NCBI GenBank assembly: GCA_022360955.1
Contig: JAKSBV010000457.1
Coordinates: forward strand, 1 to 35,259
DNA length: 35,259 bases
From: Bacillota bacterium
Lineage (GTDB): Bacteria > Bacillota > Clostridia > SK-Y3
Direction of reading: 5' to 3'
Made by a program: the position numbers and the translations under genes. The notes under the pieces are model-generated. The model saw only the letters and a program-made list of their open reading frames with translations. It was not told where the DNA came from and made no database searches. Shown piece by piece: positions 1-8,781 of the stretch (its first letter is position 1; each line of letters begins with the position of its first letter).

Positions 1-1050
1 ATGAGTGCCAAGTGCCCTACATGCGGTAAAATGGGAAAACGCGAAACGGATACGATGGATACCTTTGTATGTTCGTCATGGTATTTTTTAAGGTATTGTG
101 ATCCCTGTAATGCTAAAGCGCCCTTTTCAAAAGAAGCCGCAGATTACTGGATGCCGGTAGACCAATATATTGGGGGAGTGGAGCATGCGATCCTGCATTT
201 GTTATATGCACGTTTCTTGACAAAGGTATTGTACGATTTGGGATATGTCTCGGCAGACGAGCCGTTTAAGAATTTATTGACCCAGGGGATGGTCCTAAAA
301 GACGGCGCTAAGATGTCTAAATCCCTTGGCAATGTTGTAAGCCCCGAGGAAATTGTGAGCAAATATGGTGCGGATACTGCCAGATTATTCATCCTGTTTG
401 CAGCGCCTCCCGAAAGAGACCTTGAGTGGAGTGATGCGGGTGTGGAAGGTTCCTTCCGCTTTCTGAACAGAGTCAGCAGGATTGTCGAAAGATTTAAAGA
501 CATGATTAATGATCCCGGTGCATTGGATCAAACTGCATTTACGGCAGAGGATAAAGAACTAAGATATATATTGCATGCAACCATCAAAAAGGTGACCGAG
601 GACGTGGGTGGACGGTTTAATTTCAATACGGCTATCAGTGCCGTTATGGAATTCGTAAACGCCCTGTATCATTATAAAGAAAGAGTAGAAGAAAAAGACT
701 ACAATGCCCCCTTGCTCAAAGAGGCCATTGAAGCATTGATTATTTTGCTCGCGCCTTTTGTTCCTCATATTACTGAAGAATTGTGGCGTGCCATCGGTCG
801 AGACGGCAGCGTACATCAGCAGCGGTGGCCCAATTATGATGCAAGTGCCCTTGTAAGAGATGAAGCGGAAATTGTGGTGCAAATTAACGGGAAAGTAAAA
901 GATAAAATGGTTATTCCCACAGAGTCGAACCGGGAAGAAACGGAAAAGGCCGCAATGGAAAGTGCCAAGATACGGCAGCTCATTGAAGGGAAACAGGTGA
1001 TGAAGGTCATTGTCGTACCGAAAAAGCTTGTAAATATCGTAGTTCGTTAG
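1..1050 (+). CDS. leuS: leucyl-tRNA synthetase, C-terminal part (5' end outside window)
   Basis: Class I aminoacyl-tRNA synthetase that charges tRNA-Leu in the cytoplasm. The window starts inside the gene, so the ATG at base 1 is an internal Met and not the true start. Visible are a CPTCG metal-type knuckle (residues 5-9), the conserved stretch ETDTMDTFV followed by SSWYFLRY, the KMSKS catalytic loop (104-108, followed by LGN), and the anticodon-binding alpha-helical domain with TEELW near 258. The C-terminal tRNA-contacting domain ends in KLVNIVV. Bacterial LeuRS is usually 800-880 aa, so roughly the first 450-480 residues (HIGH motif and most of the editing domain) lie upstream. The downstream gene is convergent and separated only by a shared terminator hairpin. 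Confidence 0.97.
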   Translation: MSAKCPTCGKMGKRETDTMDTFVCSSWYFLRYCDPCNAKAPFSKEAADYWMPVDQYIGGVEHAILHLLYARFLTKVLYDLGYVSADEPFKNLLTQGMVLKDGAKMSKSLGNVVSPEEIVSKYGADTARLFILFAAPPERDLEWSDAGVEGSFRFLNRVSRIVERFKDMINDPGALDQTAFTAEDKELRYILHATIKKVTEDVGGRFNFNTAISAVMEFVNALYHYKERVEEKDYNAPLLKEAIEALIILLAPFVPHITEELWRAIGRDGSVHQQRWPNYDASALVRDEAEIVVQINGKVKDKMVIPTESNREETEKAAMESAKIRQLIEGKQVMKVIVVPKKLVNIVVR

Positions 1051-1069
1051 AACAAAAAATTAGAACAAA

Positions 1070-1103
1070 AAAATGGTAAGTACTTTGCAGTACTTACCAT
1101 TTT
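1070..1103. terminator. bidirectional terminator between leuS and the convergent carboxypeptidase
   Basis: A 12-bp perfect stem (1073-1084 with 1089-1100, left arm ATGGTAAGTACT) closes a TTGC loop and is extended by A/T pairs. It is followed by TTTT on the plus strand and by seven Ts on the minus strand, so it should end both transcripts. The minus-strand stop codon (1094-1096) lies inside the stem. Confidence 0.85.
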
Positions 1104-2449
1104 CTGCGTCTTCTAATTCTAATTTTCGGTCTTTTGGTTCCGAACATTTGTCTGCTGCCGTATCTTTTTTTCCGTTTACGTATTTTGAATATAAGCAAAA
1201 GCACCAGTAAAACCCCCAGTGCGGCGGTTAATATTTTAAACCACAGGGAAGTTATAATCGAGACAGCCTTTTCTTTTGCGATACTAATCGGTTCGCGTTC
1301 GATATTTTTGCCGGCAACAAGATTGATCTTTCCGAGATTGTAACCATTGTGTTCATAGGACACAAAGCCCAACACCTCCCCTTTTTCGATGGGAGCTTTA
1401 ATAGGAGAGAGAATATGGGGCGTTTTTTTAATCTCGTTTTTTATATCGATACCGTTTGGAAGTAAAGCTTGTAAATGTTGATCGGATAAAAGGATTACCC
1501 GTTCTTTATCTTTGGCTTCCGCGACTGCTACTTCCTCAATGATAGCTTCCGGTTCCACAACGGTTTGAACGCTGAAATGCTCAAAGCCATACTTAAAAAG
1601 ATTGATGGTATCGATGTAGGAATAAAAACGATTCCCTTCCAATTTTGCATCCAGTACAACGCTTATAAATTCCATGTCGTTCTTTGCCGCACCAGCCACC
1701 AGAGTATGGTTTGCTTTTGAAGTATATCCTGTTTTTATCCCCAGGGCCGGTCCGTAAAGATAATTATGAATTCTGGAAGCACGATGGCTGTTAATCAAAT
1801 GATTTGTATTTGAAAGATGTCGTATCTTCTTGTATTTGTTAGTGGGCTGCATTTCATAATAATCTATATTTACAAGCTCCCTAAATTTTGGTATGGTCAT
1901 TGCATGCCGGGTAATCAGTGCCATATCATAAGCCGTCGTATAGTGATTGTCATTGTGCAGCCCATTGGCATTGGTAAAGTAAGTATTGTTTGCGCCCAAC
2001 GCTTTAGCGCGCTTATTCATTAAGTCTATAAATTCATCGATACTGCCGGCGATGTGTTCTGCTATCACATTCGCGCCTTCATTGGCAGAAGCGACTAACA
2101 AACCGATTAATAATTCCTCCAATGAGATTTGCTCACCGACTAATATGCCGATATTGCTGCTGCCTCTTTCAATGCTGAAAACGGCATTGGGGCCTGCGGT
2201 TAGGATATCATCCAATGTTCCGTTCTCTAATGCGATGATAGCCGTCATGATTTTGGTTATACTTGCAGGATACTTTTTTTCATGAATATTTTTCTCATAT
2301 AGAATTTTTCCTGTGGCACTGTCGATTAAAATGGCTGAGGAACCTTGTATTTCCGGAGACGGAGGTTTGGCATATACAGGTAAAGCAAAAGCATAAAAAA
2401 TAAGTACAAAAAGCGTGATAAATACAATAGTTTTTCTGTTTTTTCGCAT
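1094..2449 (-). CDS. D-alanyl-D-alanine carboxypeptidase, peptidase S11 (DacF/DacB-type PBP)
   Basis: Low-molecular-weight penicillin-binding protein that trims the terminal D-Ala of peptidoglycan stem peptides outside the membrane. It has an N-terminal signal peptide (hydrophobic 8-25, likely cleavage after VYA at 27) and all three active-site motifs: SITK (63-66), SAN (121-123) and KTG (239-241). A PBP5-type C-terminal domain follows. The end has a transmembrane helix (about 405-422) and a very basic tail (KRPKIRIRRRRKW), so it is anchored rather than held by the usual amphipathic helix. At 451 aa it is slightly longer than Bacillus DacF/DacB (about 380-390). The start ATG has a strong SD (GGGGGAAATC). 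It is convergent with leuS. Paralogues are common in spore-formers, so I give no gene symbol. Confidence 0.93.
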   Translation of the reverse strand: MRKNRKTIVFITLFVLIFYAFALPVYAKPPSPEIQGSSAILIDSATGKILYEKNIHEKKYPASITKIMTAIIALENGTLDDILTAGPNAVFSIERGSSNIGILVGEQISLEELLIGLLVASANEGANVIAEHIAGSIDEFIDLMNKRAKALGANNTYFTNANGLHNDNHYTTAYDMALITRHAMTIPKFRELVNIDYYEMQPTNKYKKIRHLSNTNHLINSHRASRIHNYLYGPALGIKTGYTSKANHTLVAGAAKNDMEFISVVLDAKLEGNRFYSYIDTINLFKYGFEHFSVQTVVEPEAIIEEVAVAEAKDKERVILLSDQHLQALLPNGIDIKNEIKKTPHILSPIKAPIEKGEVLGFVSYEHNGYNLGKINLVAGKNIEREPISIAKEKAVSIITSLWFKILTAALGVLLVLLLIFKIRKRKKRYGSRQMFGTKRPKIRIRRRRKW

Positions 2450-2898
2450 GATTTCCCCCTTTTCTTTTTAGTATAGCAAAAAAGCATCCAAAATTACAGA
2501 TAAAATCAGAAAAAAAATGTCAGAAAAAAAAGGGATTTCTTAAAACAAATAGAATAATAGTAGATAAGACATGTAAGTAGGAAGTAAGCATGAAGCATGA
2601 AGAATTAATAATGAAGGATTAGGAATGGGATATGTGTTTTGTGATGAGTGGGACTGTTGTGCCGGTTAAATGGTATGGATAAACCGGAGGTCGGAAGTCA
2701 GAGGGCGGAGGTCGGAAAATGATTAAACAGGGACGGAGCGTAAAATAGCAACGAGGTGTCGTGCAAGGTGGGGGTATTCTCATCCCTCAACTCTCAACTA
2801 TTTGCAGCCTTGGGATAACAGTTGTCGCAATACGATTATATTTCAAACTTTACTGTTTATTATCTAATAATATAGATACGGAGGGGAGAGACCAACGG
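2450..2898. other. long intergenic region with degenerate repeats
   Basis: No credible gene. It holds A-rich runs near 2510-2535, a GGAGGTCGGA direct repeat at 2686-2695 and 2707-2716, and at 2811-2838 a fragment matching the tail of repeat family 2 (CCTTGG-ATA-CAGTTGT). An open frame from GTG 2761 into comEA crosses this fragment, which argues that the frame's 5' part is not coding. Confidence 0.6.
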
Positions 2899-3522
2899 AT
2901 GTGGGACAGAGTTGATATGGCTAAATGGAAAAAAGTGTTGGCAGTAGGTGTGTTGATTATTGCGGTTGCCTGTATCGGGGGAATGATGCTTAAGAATCAA
3001 AAGAGAGAACCGGTTAAGGTAACGCTAAAGCATGATGGGGAAGATATGCAGCTGAAATTGGAAACAGAAGTAAAATCCGAAGAGTCTGAAGAAAAAGCGG
3101 AACAAAAAATAATGGTTGACGTCAAAGGAAAAGTGAATACGCCCGGGGTCTATGAATTGAAGGAAGGTCAAAGAGTAAAAGATGCAATAGAAATGGCCGG
3201 CGGTATATTGGATAAGGCAGATGTGAGCGGTGTAAACCTTGCAGCAAAATTAATAGACGCACAAGTGGTATATATCCCCGAAAAAGGAGAAAAAATTCCC
3301 AACACGTTGTTAGAATATAAAAGTAGTGGTAAAATAAATATAAATACCGCAGGTAAAGAAGCGTTGATTCAATTGCCGGGGATTGGAGAAGTCATTGCAA
3401 AGGATATTATTGACTATAGAGACAAAAATAAAGGCTTTGACAGCATTGATGAGATTACAAATGTACCGCGTATCGGGGAGAAGACATTTGAAAAAATAAA
3501 AGATTTGATTGAGGTTCGCTAG
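2899..3522 (+). CDS. comEA: ComEA-family DNA-binding protein (SLBB plus helix-hairpin-helix)
   Basis: Membrane-anchored DNA receptor of the competence/DNA-uptake type. With ATG 2899 as start it is 207 aa: a single N-terminal transmembrane segment (about 13-33), a charged linker, an SLBB-like domain starting at VDVKGKVNTPGVYEL, and a C-terminal tandem helix-hairpin-helix with ININTAG, LPGIGEVIAKDIIDYR and VPRIGEKTFEKI. This order is the classic ComEA layout. The frame is open from GTG 2761, but ATG 2899 follows a strong SD (GGAGGGGAGAG, 2880-2890) and the upstream part is repeat-derived. No comEC or comEB is next to it. The gene is followed by repeat element A, whose hairpin may act as its terminator. 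Confidence 0.92.
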   Translation: MWDRVDMAKWKKVLAVGVLIIAVACIGGMMLKNQKREPVKVTLKHDGEDMQLKLETEVKSEESEEKAEQKIMVDVKGKVNTPGVYELKEGQRVKDAIEMAGGILDKADVSGVNLAAKLIDAQVVYIPEKGEKIPNTLLEYKSSGKININTAGKEALIQLPGIGEVIAKDIIDYRDKNKGFDSIDEITNVPRIGEKTFEKIKDLIEVR

Positions 3523-3553
3523 AATCGTCCGGAGTCTGGTATTTGAGGTGTTA

Positions 3554-3759
3554 AAGATAGCGTATTGTAAACCTGTAAATAAATTTGAACAAGGGCGTTT
3601 TAAGAAACACATTACTCATGTTACTAATGTCCAATGATCAATATATTCTATTTTTTGAAACGCCTTTTGAACGGTTATGGATTAGATAGTACCCAAAACA
3701 ACGATGAGTTTACGTTTTTTGTTCAAATATAAATTCAATTTTACAGTGCGATATCTAAA
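3554..3759 (+). repeat. MITE-like family 1 element, copy A (long form)
   Basis: About 205 bp with terminal inverted repeats: left end AGATAGCGTATTGTAAA..TTTGAAC and right end GTTCAAAT..TTTACAGTGCGATATCT. Inside, GGGCGTTTTAAGAAA (from 3593) pairs with TTTTTTGAAACGCC (3651-3664) to form a large hairpin. It fills the gap between comEA and the response regulator and ends about 45 bp before the regulator start. Copies B and C share the same order of blocks. Confidence 0.75.
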
Positions 3760-3804
3760 TGAGTGGTAGTGAATGATGAACAAGTAAAGCTGGGAGGAAT
3801 CATC

Positions 3805-4488
3805 TTGAAAATTTTAATCGTTGATGATGAAAAGTTATTGGTAAAAGGTATTAAGTTTAATTTTGAACAGGACGGATATCAGGTAGAAGTTGCCTATGAT
3901 GGAGAAGAAGCTATCAAGTTGGCGAGGGACAAGAGTATAGATATTATCATTTTAGATTTAATGCTGCCTAAGATCGATGGTCTTACGGTTTGTCAGAAGA
4001 TCAGAGAGTTTTCTACGACTCCCATTATTATGCTTACTGCGAAGAGTGAGGATATCGATAAGATTTTAGGTTTGGAATATGGGGCGGATGATTATCTGAC
4101 TAAGCCTTTTAATATTCTGGAATTGAAGGCAAGAGTCAAAGCGATTTTACGAAGAATGACAGTTCCAAGCAGTGAAGTACGTAAGACCACCCTTATCGCA
4201 GGAGACATTGAGTTGGATTATAACACCAGAAAAGTAAGTGTGAAGGATAAAGAGGTTGATTTGACGGCTAAAGAGTTTGATTTGATTGATCTTTTTGCTG
4301 CCAATCCTGGGCGGGTCTATAGCAGGGAAAACTTATTGGATATTATTTGGGGATATGATTACCCTGGGGATATAAGAACGGTAGATGTTCATGTGAGACG
4401 GCTCAGAGAAAAGCTGGAGCCGAATCCGGCCCAGCCTACTTATGTGCTTACAAAATGGGGAGTTGGTTATTATTTCAAAGAGGTCTAA
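3805..4488 (+). CDS. OmpR/PhoB-family response regulator
   Basis: Two-component transcription factor. The receiver domain has the acidic pair D7-D8, phospho-acceptor D51 (in ILDLMLP), T78 (IMLTAK) and K100 (LTKPF). A C-terminal winged helix has the typical DLTAKEFDLIDLFAANPG, RTVDVHVRRLREKLE and WGVGYYF blocks. I chose TTG 3805 because it follows GGGAGGAAT (3792-3800) and puts KILIVDDE at the very N-terminus. GTG 3763 in the same frame would add 14 residues lacking homology character. The histidine kinase overlaps its 3' end, so the two are translationally coupled. The target genes are not evident. The PhoP/WalR/ResD branch is possible, but I cannot separate these by eye. Confidence 0.93.
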   Translation: MKILIVDDEKLLVKGIKFNFEQDGYQVEVAYDGEEAIKLARDKSIDIIILDLMLPKIDGLTVCQKIREFSTTPIIMLTAKSEDIDKILGLEYGADDYLTKPFNILELKARVKAILRRMTVPSSEVRKTTLIAGDIELDYNTRKVSVKDKEVDLTAKEFDLIDLFAANPGRVYSRENLLDIIWGYDYPGDIRTVDVHVRRLREKLEPNPAQPTYVLTKWGVGYYFKEV

Positions 4489-5902
4489 AGAGTGGTTTTT
4501 TAGTATTCGATGGAGGTTGGTATTAACCTATTTCATTATTATTCTTTTGACGTTGTCTTTTATAAGTATTTATATTCGCGCATCGTTAGAAGAGTACTTT
4601 TTCAATCAAGAAGAAATAGAATTGCTTACCAAGGCCAACGTTATTGCCAATATTACGTCCAGATATGTGGAGTATAAAGATGAGTCCATCAAGGAAACCA
4701 TTGAAGATTTGCAGCTTGGCAAAGGGATTCGGGTGATCATAACCAATAAAGAGGCAAATGTATTATTTGACACGGAGGAAACAGGCAGTTTGAAAGATAA
4801 AGTGCTTCTCAAAGAAGAAGTGGTTAATGCACTCAATACGGGCAAAGACGATGCCCAGCGTTATTATGAAGAAGAAGCGGGGTGGATTTTGTCCGCAGCA
4901 GTACCGATGATCAAAGAGAGAGAGACGGTAGGGGTTGTATATCTGTCTACTTCCGCCGAAGAGATTATTAATTTTTTAGAGGATATTAAACAGAAACTAT
5001 TTGTTATTTCTTTTATGATGAGTATTTTTATAGGTTTATTTAGTGCGGTCCTGGCAAGAATTATCACGGCCCCGGTTGAAAATCTTACTGCAGTTATTAA
5101 GAATATGCCCGACGGAAACCTAAACCAGCGAGTTGCAGTAAGAGGAAAAGATGAAATCGCGCAGCTGGGAAAAGCCTTTAATAAAATGAGCAAGCGCCTA
5201 AATGAAGTAGAAGAAAAACGAAAGGAATTTGTATCTAATGCGTCCCATGAACTTAAGACGCCTTTAAGTTCTATTAAAGTGTTAACCCAATCCCTTTTGC
5301 AGATGGAGAAGTTAGAATTATCCGTTGTGAAAGAGTTTTTAAGTGATATTAATCATGAGATAGATCGTTTAACGAGGATCATTAATAAGCTGCTTATCCT
5401 CACCCGAACAGATGTGGGAGAGGATAAAACAGATATGAAAAAAATGAATTTAAAAGAGCTGATTGCCGGTGTATTTAAAGGATTATTGCCCCTGGCACAT
5501 GAAAAAAATATAAAGCTGGAACTGAAAGCAGAGCAGGATGTCTTTTTTGTAGGAGATGAAGACAAAATTTGGGAGTCGATTTTTAATATAGTAGATAATA
5601 GTATCAAATATACACCTCCGGACGGCAAGGTTACCTTAACCCTTGAAGAAAAGAACGATACGGTAGTCGTTGTAATAGAAGACAATGGCATAGGGATGCC
5701 GCCTGCTGAGGTGAACAAGATATTTGATAGATTTTACCGCATTGATAAGGCGAGGGCACGCGAAACCGGCGGGACAGGCTTAGGACTTTCGATTGCGTTA
5801 AGCGGTGTTACATTTCACGGAGGAGATATACAGGTGGAAAGCGAAGAGGGGAAAGGAAGTAAATTCATCATCCGTTTTCCGATCAAATTAGGTAAAGTGT
5901 AA
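4442..5902 (+). CDS. HAMP-domain sensor histidine kinase
   Basis: Membrane sensor partner of the preceding response regulator. There are two transmembrane helices (about 26-45 and 186-206) flanking an extracytoplasmic sensor of about 140 residues, then HAMP (about 207-258), HisKA with phospho-accepting H269 (HELKTP), and a HATPase with N box (VDNSIKYTP, N386), G1 (DNGIGMP, 414-420) and G2 (TGGTGLGLSIA, from 442). The start is uncertain: ATG 4442 overlaps the regulator by 47 nt without a clear SD, and TTG 4463 is another option. Both leave a short cytoplasmic N-terminus before helix 1. The layout matches PhoR/ResE/WalK-type kinases but without a PAS domain. Confidence 0.93.
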   Translation: MCLQNGELVIISKRSKEWFFSIRWRLVLTYFIIILLTLSFISIYIRASLEEYFFNQEEIELLTKANVIANITSRYVEYKDESIKETIEDLQLGKGIRVIITNKEANVLFDTEETGSLKDKVLLKEEVVNALNTGKDDAQRYYEEEAGWILSAAVPMIKERETVGVVYLSTSAEEIINFLEDIKQKLFVISFMMSIFIGLFSAVLARIITAPVENLTAVIKNMPDGNLNQRVAVRGKDEIAQLGKAFNKMSKRLNEVEEKRKEFVSNASHELKTPLSSIKVLTQSLLQMEKLELSVVKEFLSDINHEIDRLTRIINKLLILTRTDVGEDKTDMKKMNLKELIAGVFKGLLPLAHEKNIKLELKAEQDVFFVGDEDKIWESIFNIVDNSIKYTPPDGKVTLTLEEKNDTVVVVIEDNGIGMPPAEVNKIFDRFYRIDKARARETGGTGLGLSIALSGVTFHGGDIQVESEEGKGSKFIIRFPIKLGKV

Positions 5903-5983
5903 TATTTTCGTAATAAATATTAATGTTTTTGTAACCTTTGTACGGTATACTTAAAAATATATTGCATTCTCTGGAGGGCACAT

Positions 5984-6973
5984 ATGAAAAAACTTTTATT
6001 AATCTCAATGATTATTTTGATGGCAATAGGACTCTTAATTGTTGGCTTTAGGTGGGGATACGGTAATAATGCCGATCCTGAGAAAGACCCTAACGAAGAT
6101 ATAATACCGATACAATTTGAAAGCAAGCAGGAAATCAATTTGTTTTTTACAAATAAAGATCATAGTAAAATTTTATCCGAACCCAGAGAAGTTGTAATAG
6201 AAAATGCAGAGCAATTATCGCGGGTTGCTATTGAAGAATTGATAAAAGGGCCGGTTAGCACGGAAATGAAAAAAGCGATCCCCGAGGGAACCAGGTTGTT
6301 GGATATTAAACAAGAAGGTACCGTCGCAACCGTAAATTTTTCAAGAGAATACTATAACACGGATGAAAAAACAAGAGAACTTATTGCACGCTTTTCCGTT
6401 GTCAATACATTATGCGAATTACCGAATATCCAAAAGGTTAAAATCATGGTAGAAGATAGAGAAATCTTGAAGCCTGACGGACAGCCTGTCGGTGTTTTAG
6501 GAAAAGAAGATGTGGCTTTTGAAGCGCAGCCGGGTGAAAAGACCGATACGACGATCGCGCTGTATTTTGCCGGGAAGGGCGATAATGCGGGATATTTGGT
6601 GCGGGAAAAGAGACAGATAGCGGCAAAAGAGGGTGAAGTGGAAAAATATATTATGCAGGAACTGATTAGTGGGCCTGGGAACGAAAATTCTTCGAGGACC
6701 ATTCCGGCGGAAACAAAGATTCTTTCGATCGAAACGGCTAGAGAGGGGATTTGTACGGTAAGCTTATCTCAAGATTTTAAAACGAAACATTCGGGTGGAT
6801 CTGCCGGAGAAGTGCTTACCATCTATTCTGTGGTCAACTCGTTAACGGAGCTTCCCCATATCGATAAAGTTCAGTTTTTGATCGAAGGGCAGAAGGTAGA
6901 AGTATTTAAACATATGATATTTAACGAACCGTTTGTAAGGGATGACGAAATAATAAAAAATAACGAGGAATAA
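5984..6973 (+). CDS. GerMN (sporulation/spore germination) domain protein, two tandem domains
   Basis: A 329-aa protein with one N-terminal membrane helix (about 4-22) and two GerMN repeats (about 48-165 and 190-315). Both have the family pattern: a strand, a central ELIxGP (EELIKGPV and QELISGPG), an IP block (AIPEGT and TIPAET), V-F/L-S-x-(E/D)F-type strands and VVN(T/S)L-ELP-I-KV. In Bacillus GerM is a sporulation-stage lipoprotein needed for cortex synthesis. Here no lipobox Cys is present, so this copy seems to be helix-anchored. It starts at an ATG with a strong SD (TGGAGGGCAC) 81 bp after the histidine kinase, so co-transcription is possible, and ends at a terminator. Confidence 0.88.
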   Translation: MKKLLLISMIILMAIGLLIVGFRWGYGNNADPEKDPNEDIIPIQFESKQEINLFFTNKDHSKILSEPREVVIENAEQLSRVAIEELIKGPVSTEMKKAIPEGTRLLDIKQEGTVATVNFSREYYNTDEKTRELIARFSVVNTLCELPNIQKVKIMVEDREILKPDGQPVGVLGKEDVAFEAQPGEKTDTTIALYFAGKGDNAGYLVREKRQIAAKEGEVEKYIMQELISGPGNENSSRTIPAETKILSIETAREGICTVSLSQDFKTKHSGGSAGEVLTIYSVVNSLTELPHIDKVQFLIEGQKVEVFKHMIFNEPFVRDDEIIKNNEE

Positions 6974-6976
6974 TAG

Positions 6977-7010
6977 AATCTCAAGGGTTATTGGGCCCTT
7001 GAGATTTTGT
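6977..7010 (+). terminator. terminator after the GerMN gene
   Basis: An 11-bp stem AATCTCAAGGG (6977-6987) with CCCTTGAGATT (6996-7006), 8-nt loop, then TTTGTT. The convergent lytic transglycosylase ends 15 bp downstream. Confidence 0.8.
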
Positions 7011-7024
7011 TATTTGGTTTTTAT

Positions 7025-7570
7025 TCATTCTTTATTGTATTCATTCAAATATCTGTGTATATTTTTAATGTAATTTTGTGTTTCGGGATATGGGGGGATA
7101 CCGCCATGTTTGAGCACATTGTTGGGACCTGCGTTATAAGCAGCCAAAGCCAAATCTATATTGCCGTTAAACTGATTTAACTTTTCCCTAAAATATTTGA
7201 CCCCGCCTTCAATATTTTCCGCTATATCCCATGGGTTATTCACGCCAAGCGCTTTGGCCGTACCGGGCATTAATTGCATCAGTCCCTGTGCACCTTTAGA
7301 AGAAAGGGCATGGGGTTCAAAATTAGATTCTGCTTTGATAATGGATTTAATTAAATTGGGGTCCAGATTATATTTTTGTGCTGCACGGTGAACCACCTTT
7401 TCAATATAAGCCATTTGCTGAGTTTGGCCAACCGGTTGCTGCTGCGCTATTTCTTGATTAAGCATTTTTGCAAATCCTACAGAGTGGGAGTTTGTTGAAA
7501 ACTTTACCGGAACACGAGATTGAATGTTATTTAATTTTTCTCTAAAAATATCACTTACACGTATATTCAT
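7025..7570 (-). CDS. lytic transglycosylase (SLT domain)
   Basis: Soluble lytic transglycosylase domain that cleaves the MurNAc-GlcNAc bond of peptidoglycan. The 181-aa protein has the SLT fold at about 55-175: catalytic Glu81 in IIKAESNF, GAQGLMQLMPGTA (94-106), a NIEGGVKYF block and AAYNAGPNNV. The first 50 residues are polar with glutamine-rich stretches. There is no signal peptide or membrane helix, so export by a non-classical route, or action during mother-cell engulfment or lysis, must be assumed. The start ATG has a moderate SD (TAGGTG). It stands alone on the minus strand, convergent with the GerMN gene. Confidence 0.92.
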   Translation of the reverse strand: MNIRVSDIFREKLNNIQSRVPVKFSTNSHSVGFAKMLNQEIAQQQPVGQTQQMAYIEKVVHRAAQKYNLDPNLIKSIIKAESNFEPHALSSKGAQGLMQLMPGTAKALGVNNPWDIAENIEGGVKYFREKLNQFNGNIDLALAAYNAGPNNVLKHGGIPPYPETQNYIKNIHRYLNEYNKE

Positions 7571-7693
7571 TATTTTTCACCTACTGTTTTGTTAAGGTAT
7601 TGTCAAGCAAATCCGAATAAACGACCTCTCACAGCCATTCAATAGATCGGCATTGCACATCGGCAAAGGAAACAACCTATTTTTTGAAATACC

Positions 7694-7915
7694 CTAATCC
7701 ATATTTGTGATGGAAAAATCCCCATGACTGAAATCGCCCGTATTGAGCGTTCTCTTTCTTTTAGATTTTAACAGAAAGACATCATAGGCATATCTTTTGC
7801 ATGAATAATTCGCAGAAACAACACCTTTGATTGGACAAATAACATCATTCGTTAAAGGAATAGGCCGTCCCCTTTTACAATTAGAGCATTTTGGTAACTG
7901 TTCTTTAGCCTTCAT
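7694..7915 (-). CDS. small four-cysteine protein of unknown function
   Basis: I do not recognise this 73-aa protein. It has C10-x2-C13 and single cysteines at 27 and 39 (SNC, VICPIKG, YSCKRYAYD), a spacing suited to one zinc or iron site. The C-terminal 30 residues are basic, then polar (KSKRKR, DFSHGDFS). I chose the inner ATG at 7915 because AGAGGGGATTTCA directly precedes it. The ATG at 7936 in the same frame would add seven residues and lacks an SD. It lies between the lytic transglycosylase and pdxT on the same strand, with gaps of about 105-125 bp, so it is probably its own transcription unit. Confidence 0.7.
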   Translation of the reverse strand: MKAKEQLPKCSNCKRGRPIPLTNDVICPIKGVVSANYSCKRYAYDVFLLKSKRKRTLNTGDFSHGDFSITNMD

Positions 7916-8020
7916 TGAAATCCCCTCTTTTTTCAAGTGTTCAATATTATTATATCATGACTATTTCAATATGGCTATTATAACATAAAAATATATAAAA
8001 TGGAAGTATTTGGGGAAACT

Positions 8021-8602
8021 CTATTGTCTTTTTACTATATTCTCCACAAAGTATGTGTGGAAGCTGATATCATCTGTTAGTTCAGGATGAAAAGATGTTG
8101 CCAGCAAATTTTTTTGTTCACATGCAATAATAATATCGTCAATTTTTGCCAATACCTTAACATCCTTTTCAACGTTTTCTACATAAGGTGCACGGATAAA
8201 TACCATAGGAATTTCATGCTTGGAGATTGCAGGCAATTTTAACGAAGTCCGAAAACTGTCCAGTTGATTTCCGTAGGCATTGCGACGGACTTGAATATCC
8301 ATTACATTTAGAAAAGTCTTAGGATGGTTAGAAATTTTTTTTGCTAAAAGAATCATACCCGCACAAGTCCCCCAAGTCGGTAATCCGCTTTGGATTTTAT
8401 GCATTAAAGGGTCCAGCAGATTAAAATCCATAAGCAGTTTTCCGATCGCGGTACTTTCTCCGCCGGGAATGATTAATGCATCTATACGATCAATATCGTC
8501 TTTTGTTTTTACCTTAACCGGTTCAACATCACTCAAGCGCTCAAGCATTGATATATGTTCGGCCACTCCGCCCTGGATGTCCAACACGCCTATTTTTAAC
8601 AT
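8021..8602 (-). CDS. pdxT: pyridoxal 5'-phosphate synthase, glutaminase subunit
   Basis: Glutamine amidotransferase that releases ammonia from glutamine and channels it to PdxS. The 193-aa length is normal for the family. The class I triad is visible: C80 in WGTCAGM, H172 and E174 in SFHPEL. The substrate loop PGGESTAIGK (47-56) and RAPY are also present. I chose ATG 8602 because AAGGTGG lies 8 nt upstream. The longer frame starts at a GTG that falls inside that SD. pdxS lies 179 bp upstream on the same strand, so the two are likely co-expressed although the gap is longer than usual. Confidence 0.97.
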   Translation of the reverse strand: MLKIGVLDIQGGVAEHISMLERLSDVEPVKVKTKDDIDRIDALIIPGGESTAIGKLLMDFNLLDPLMHKIQSGLPTWGTCAGMILLAKKISNHPKTFLNVMDIQVRRNAYGNQLDSFRTSLKLPAISKHEIPMVFIRAPYVENVEKDVKVLAKIDDIIIACEQKNLLATSFHPELTDDISFHTYFVENIVKRQ

Positions 8603-8781
8603 AAACACAACCACCTTATTGATAGAATAAGAATAGTGTACAGCCGACAGCGTACAGGATACAGTTTATAAGAAAGCTGGAAACTAAAACAATTAAATAG
8701 CTGAGAACTGAGCGTACTCCAATCCGGTGCTAAACCCTCAACTACCAACAAGGTTTTAACTGTCCACTGTCCACTAATAAA
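8603..8781 (-). other. pdxS-pdxT spacer, low-complexity
   Basis: A 179-bp gap with short repetitive runs (GTACAG, CTGAGAACTGAG, TGTCCACTGTCCAC) and no gene or clear terminator. It resembles the degenerate sequence upstream of comEA. I see no promoter I would defend. Confidence 0.4.

Noticed and set aside
1-3. ATG at base 1 as the start of leuS
   Set aside because: The protein begins in the middle of the LeuRS catalytic region. The HIGH motif and editing domain must be upstream.
2761-2898. N-terminal extension of comEA from GTG 2761
   Set aside because: It crosses a family 2 fragment and has no SD, whereas ATG 2899 has a strong one and leaves the expected membrane anchor at the N-terminus.
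5901-5983. Promoter directly before the GerMN gene
   Set aside because: A TATACT box is present at 5946-5951, but no -35 hexamer at proper distance. A sporulation sigma factor site cannot be judged by eye.
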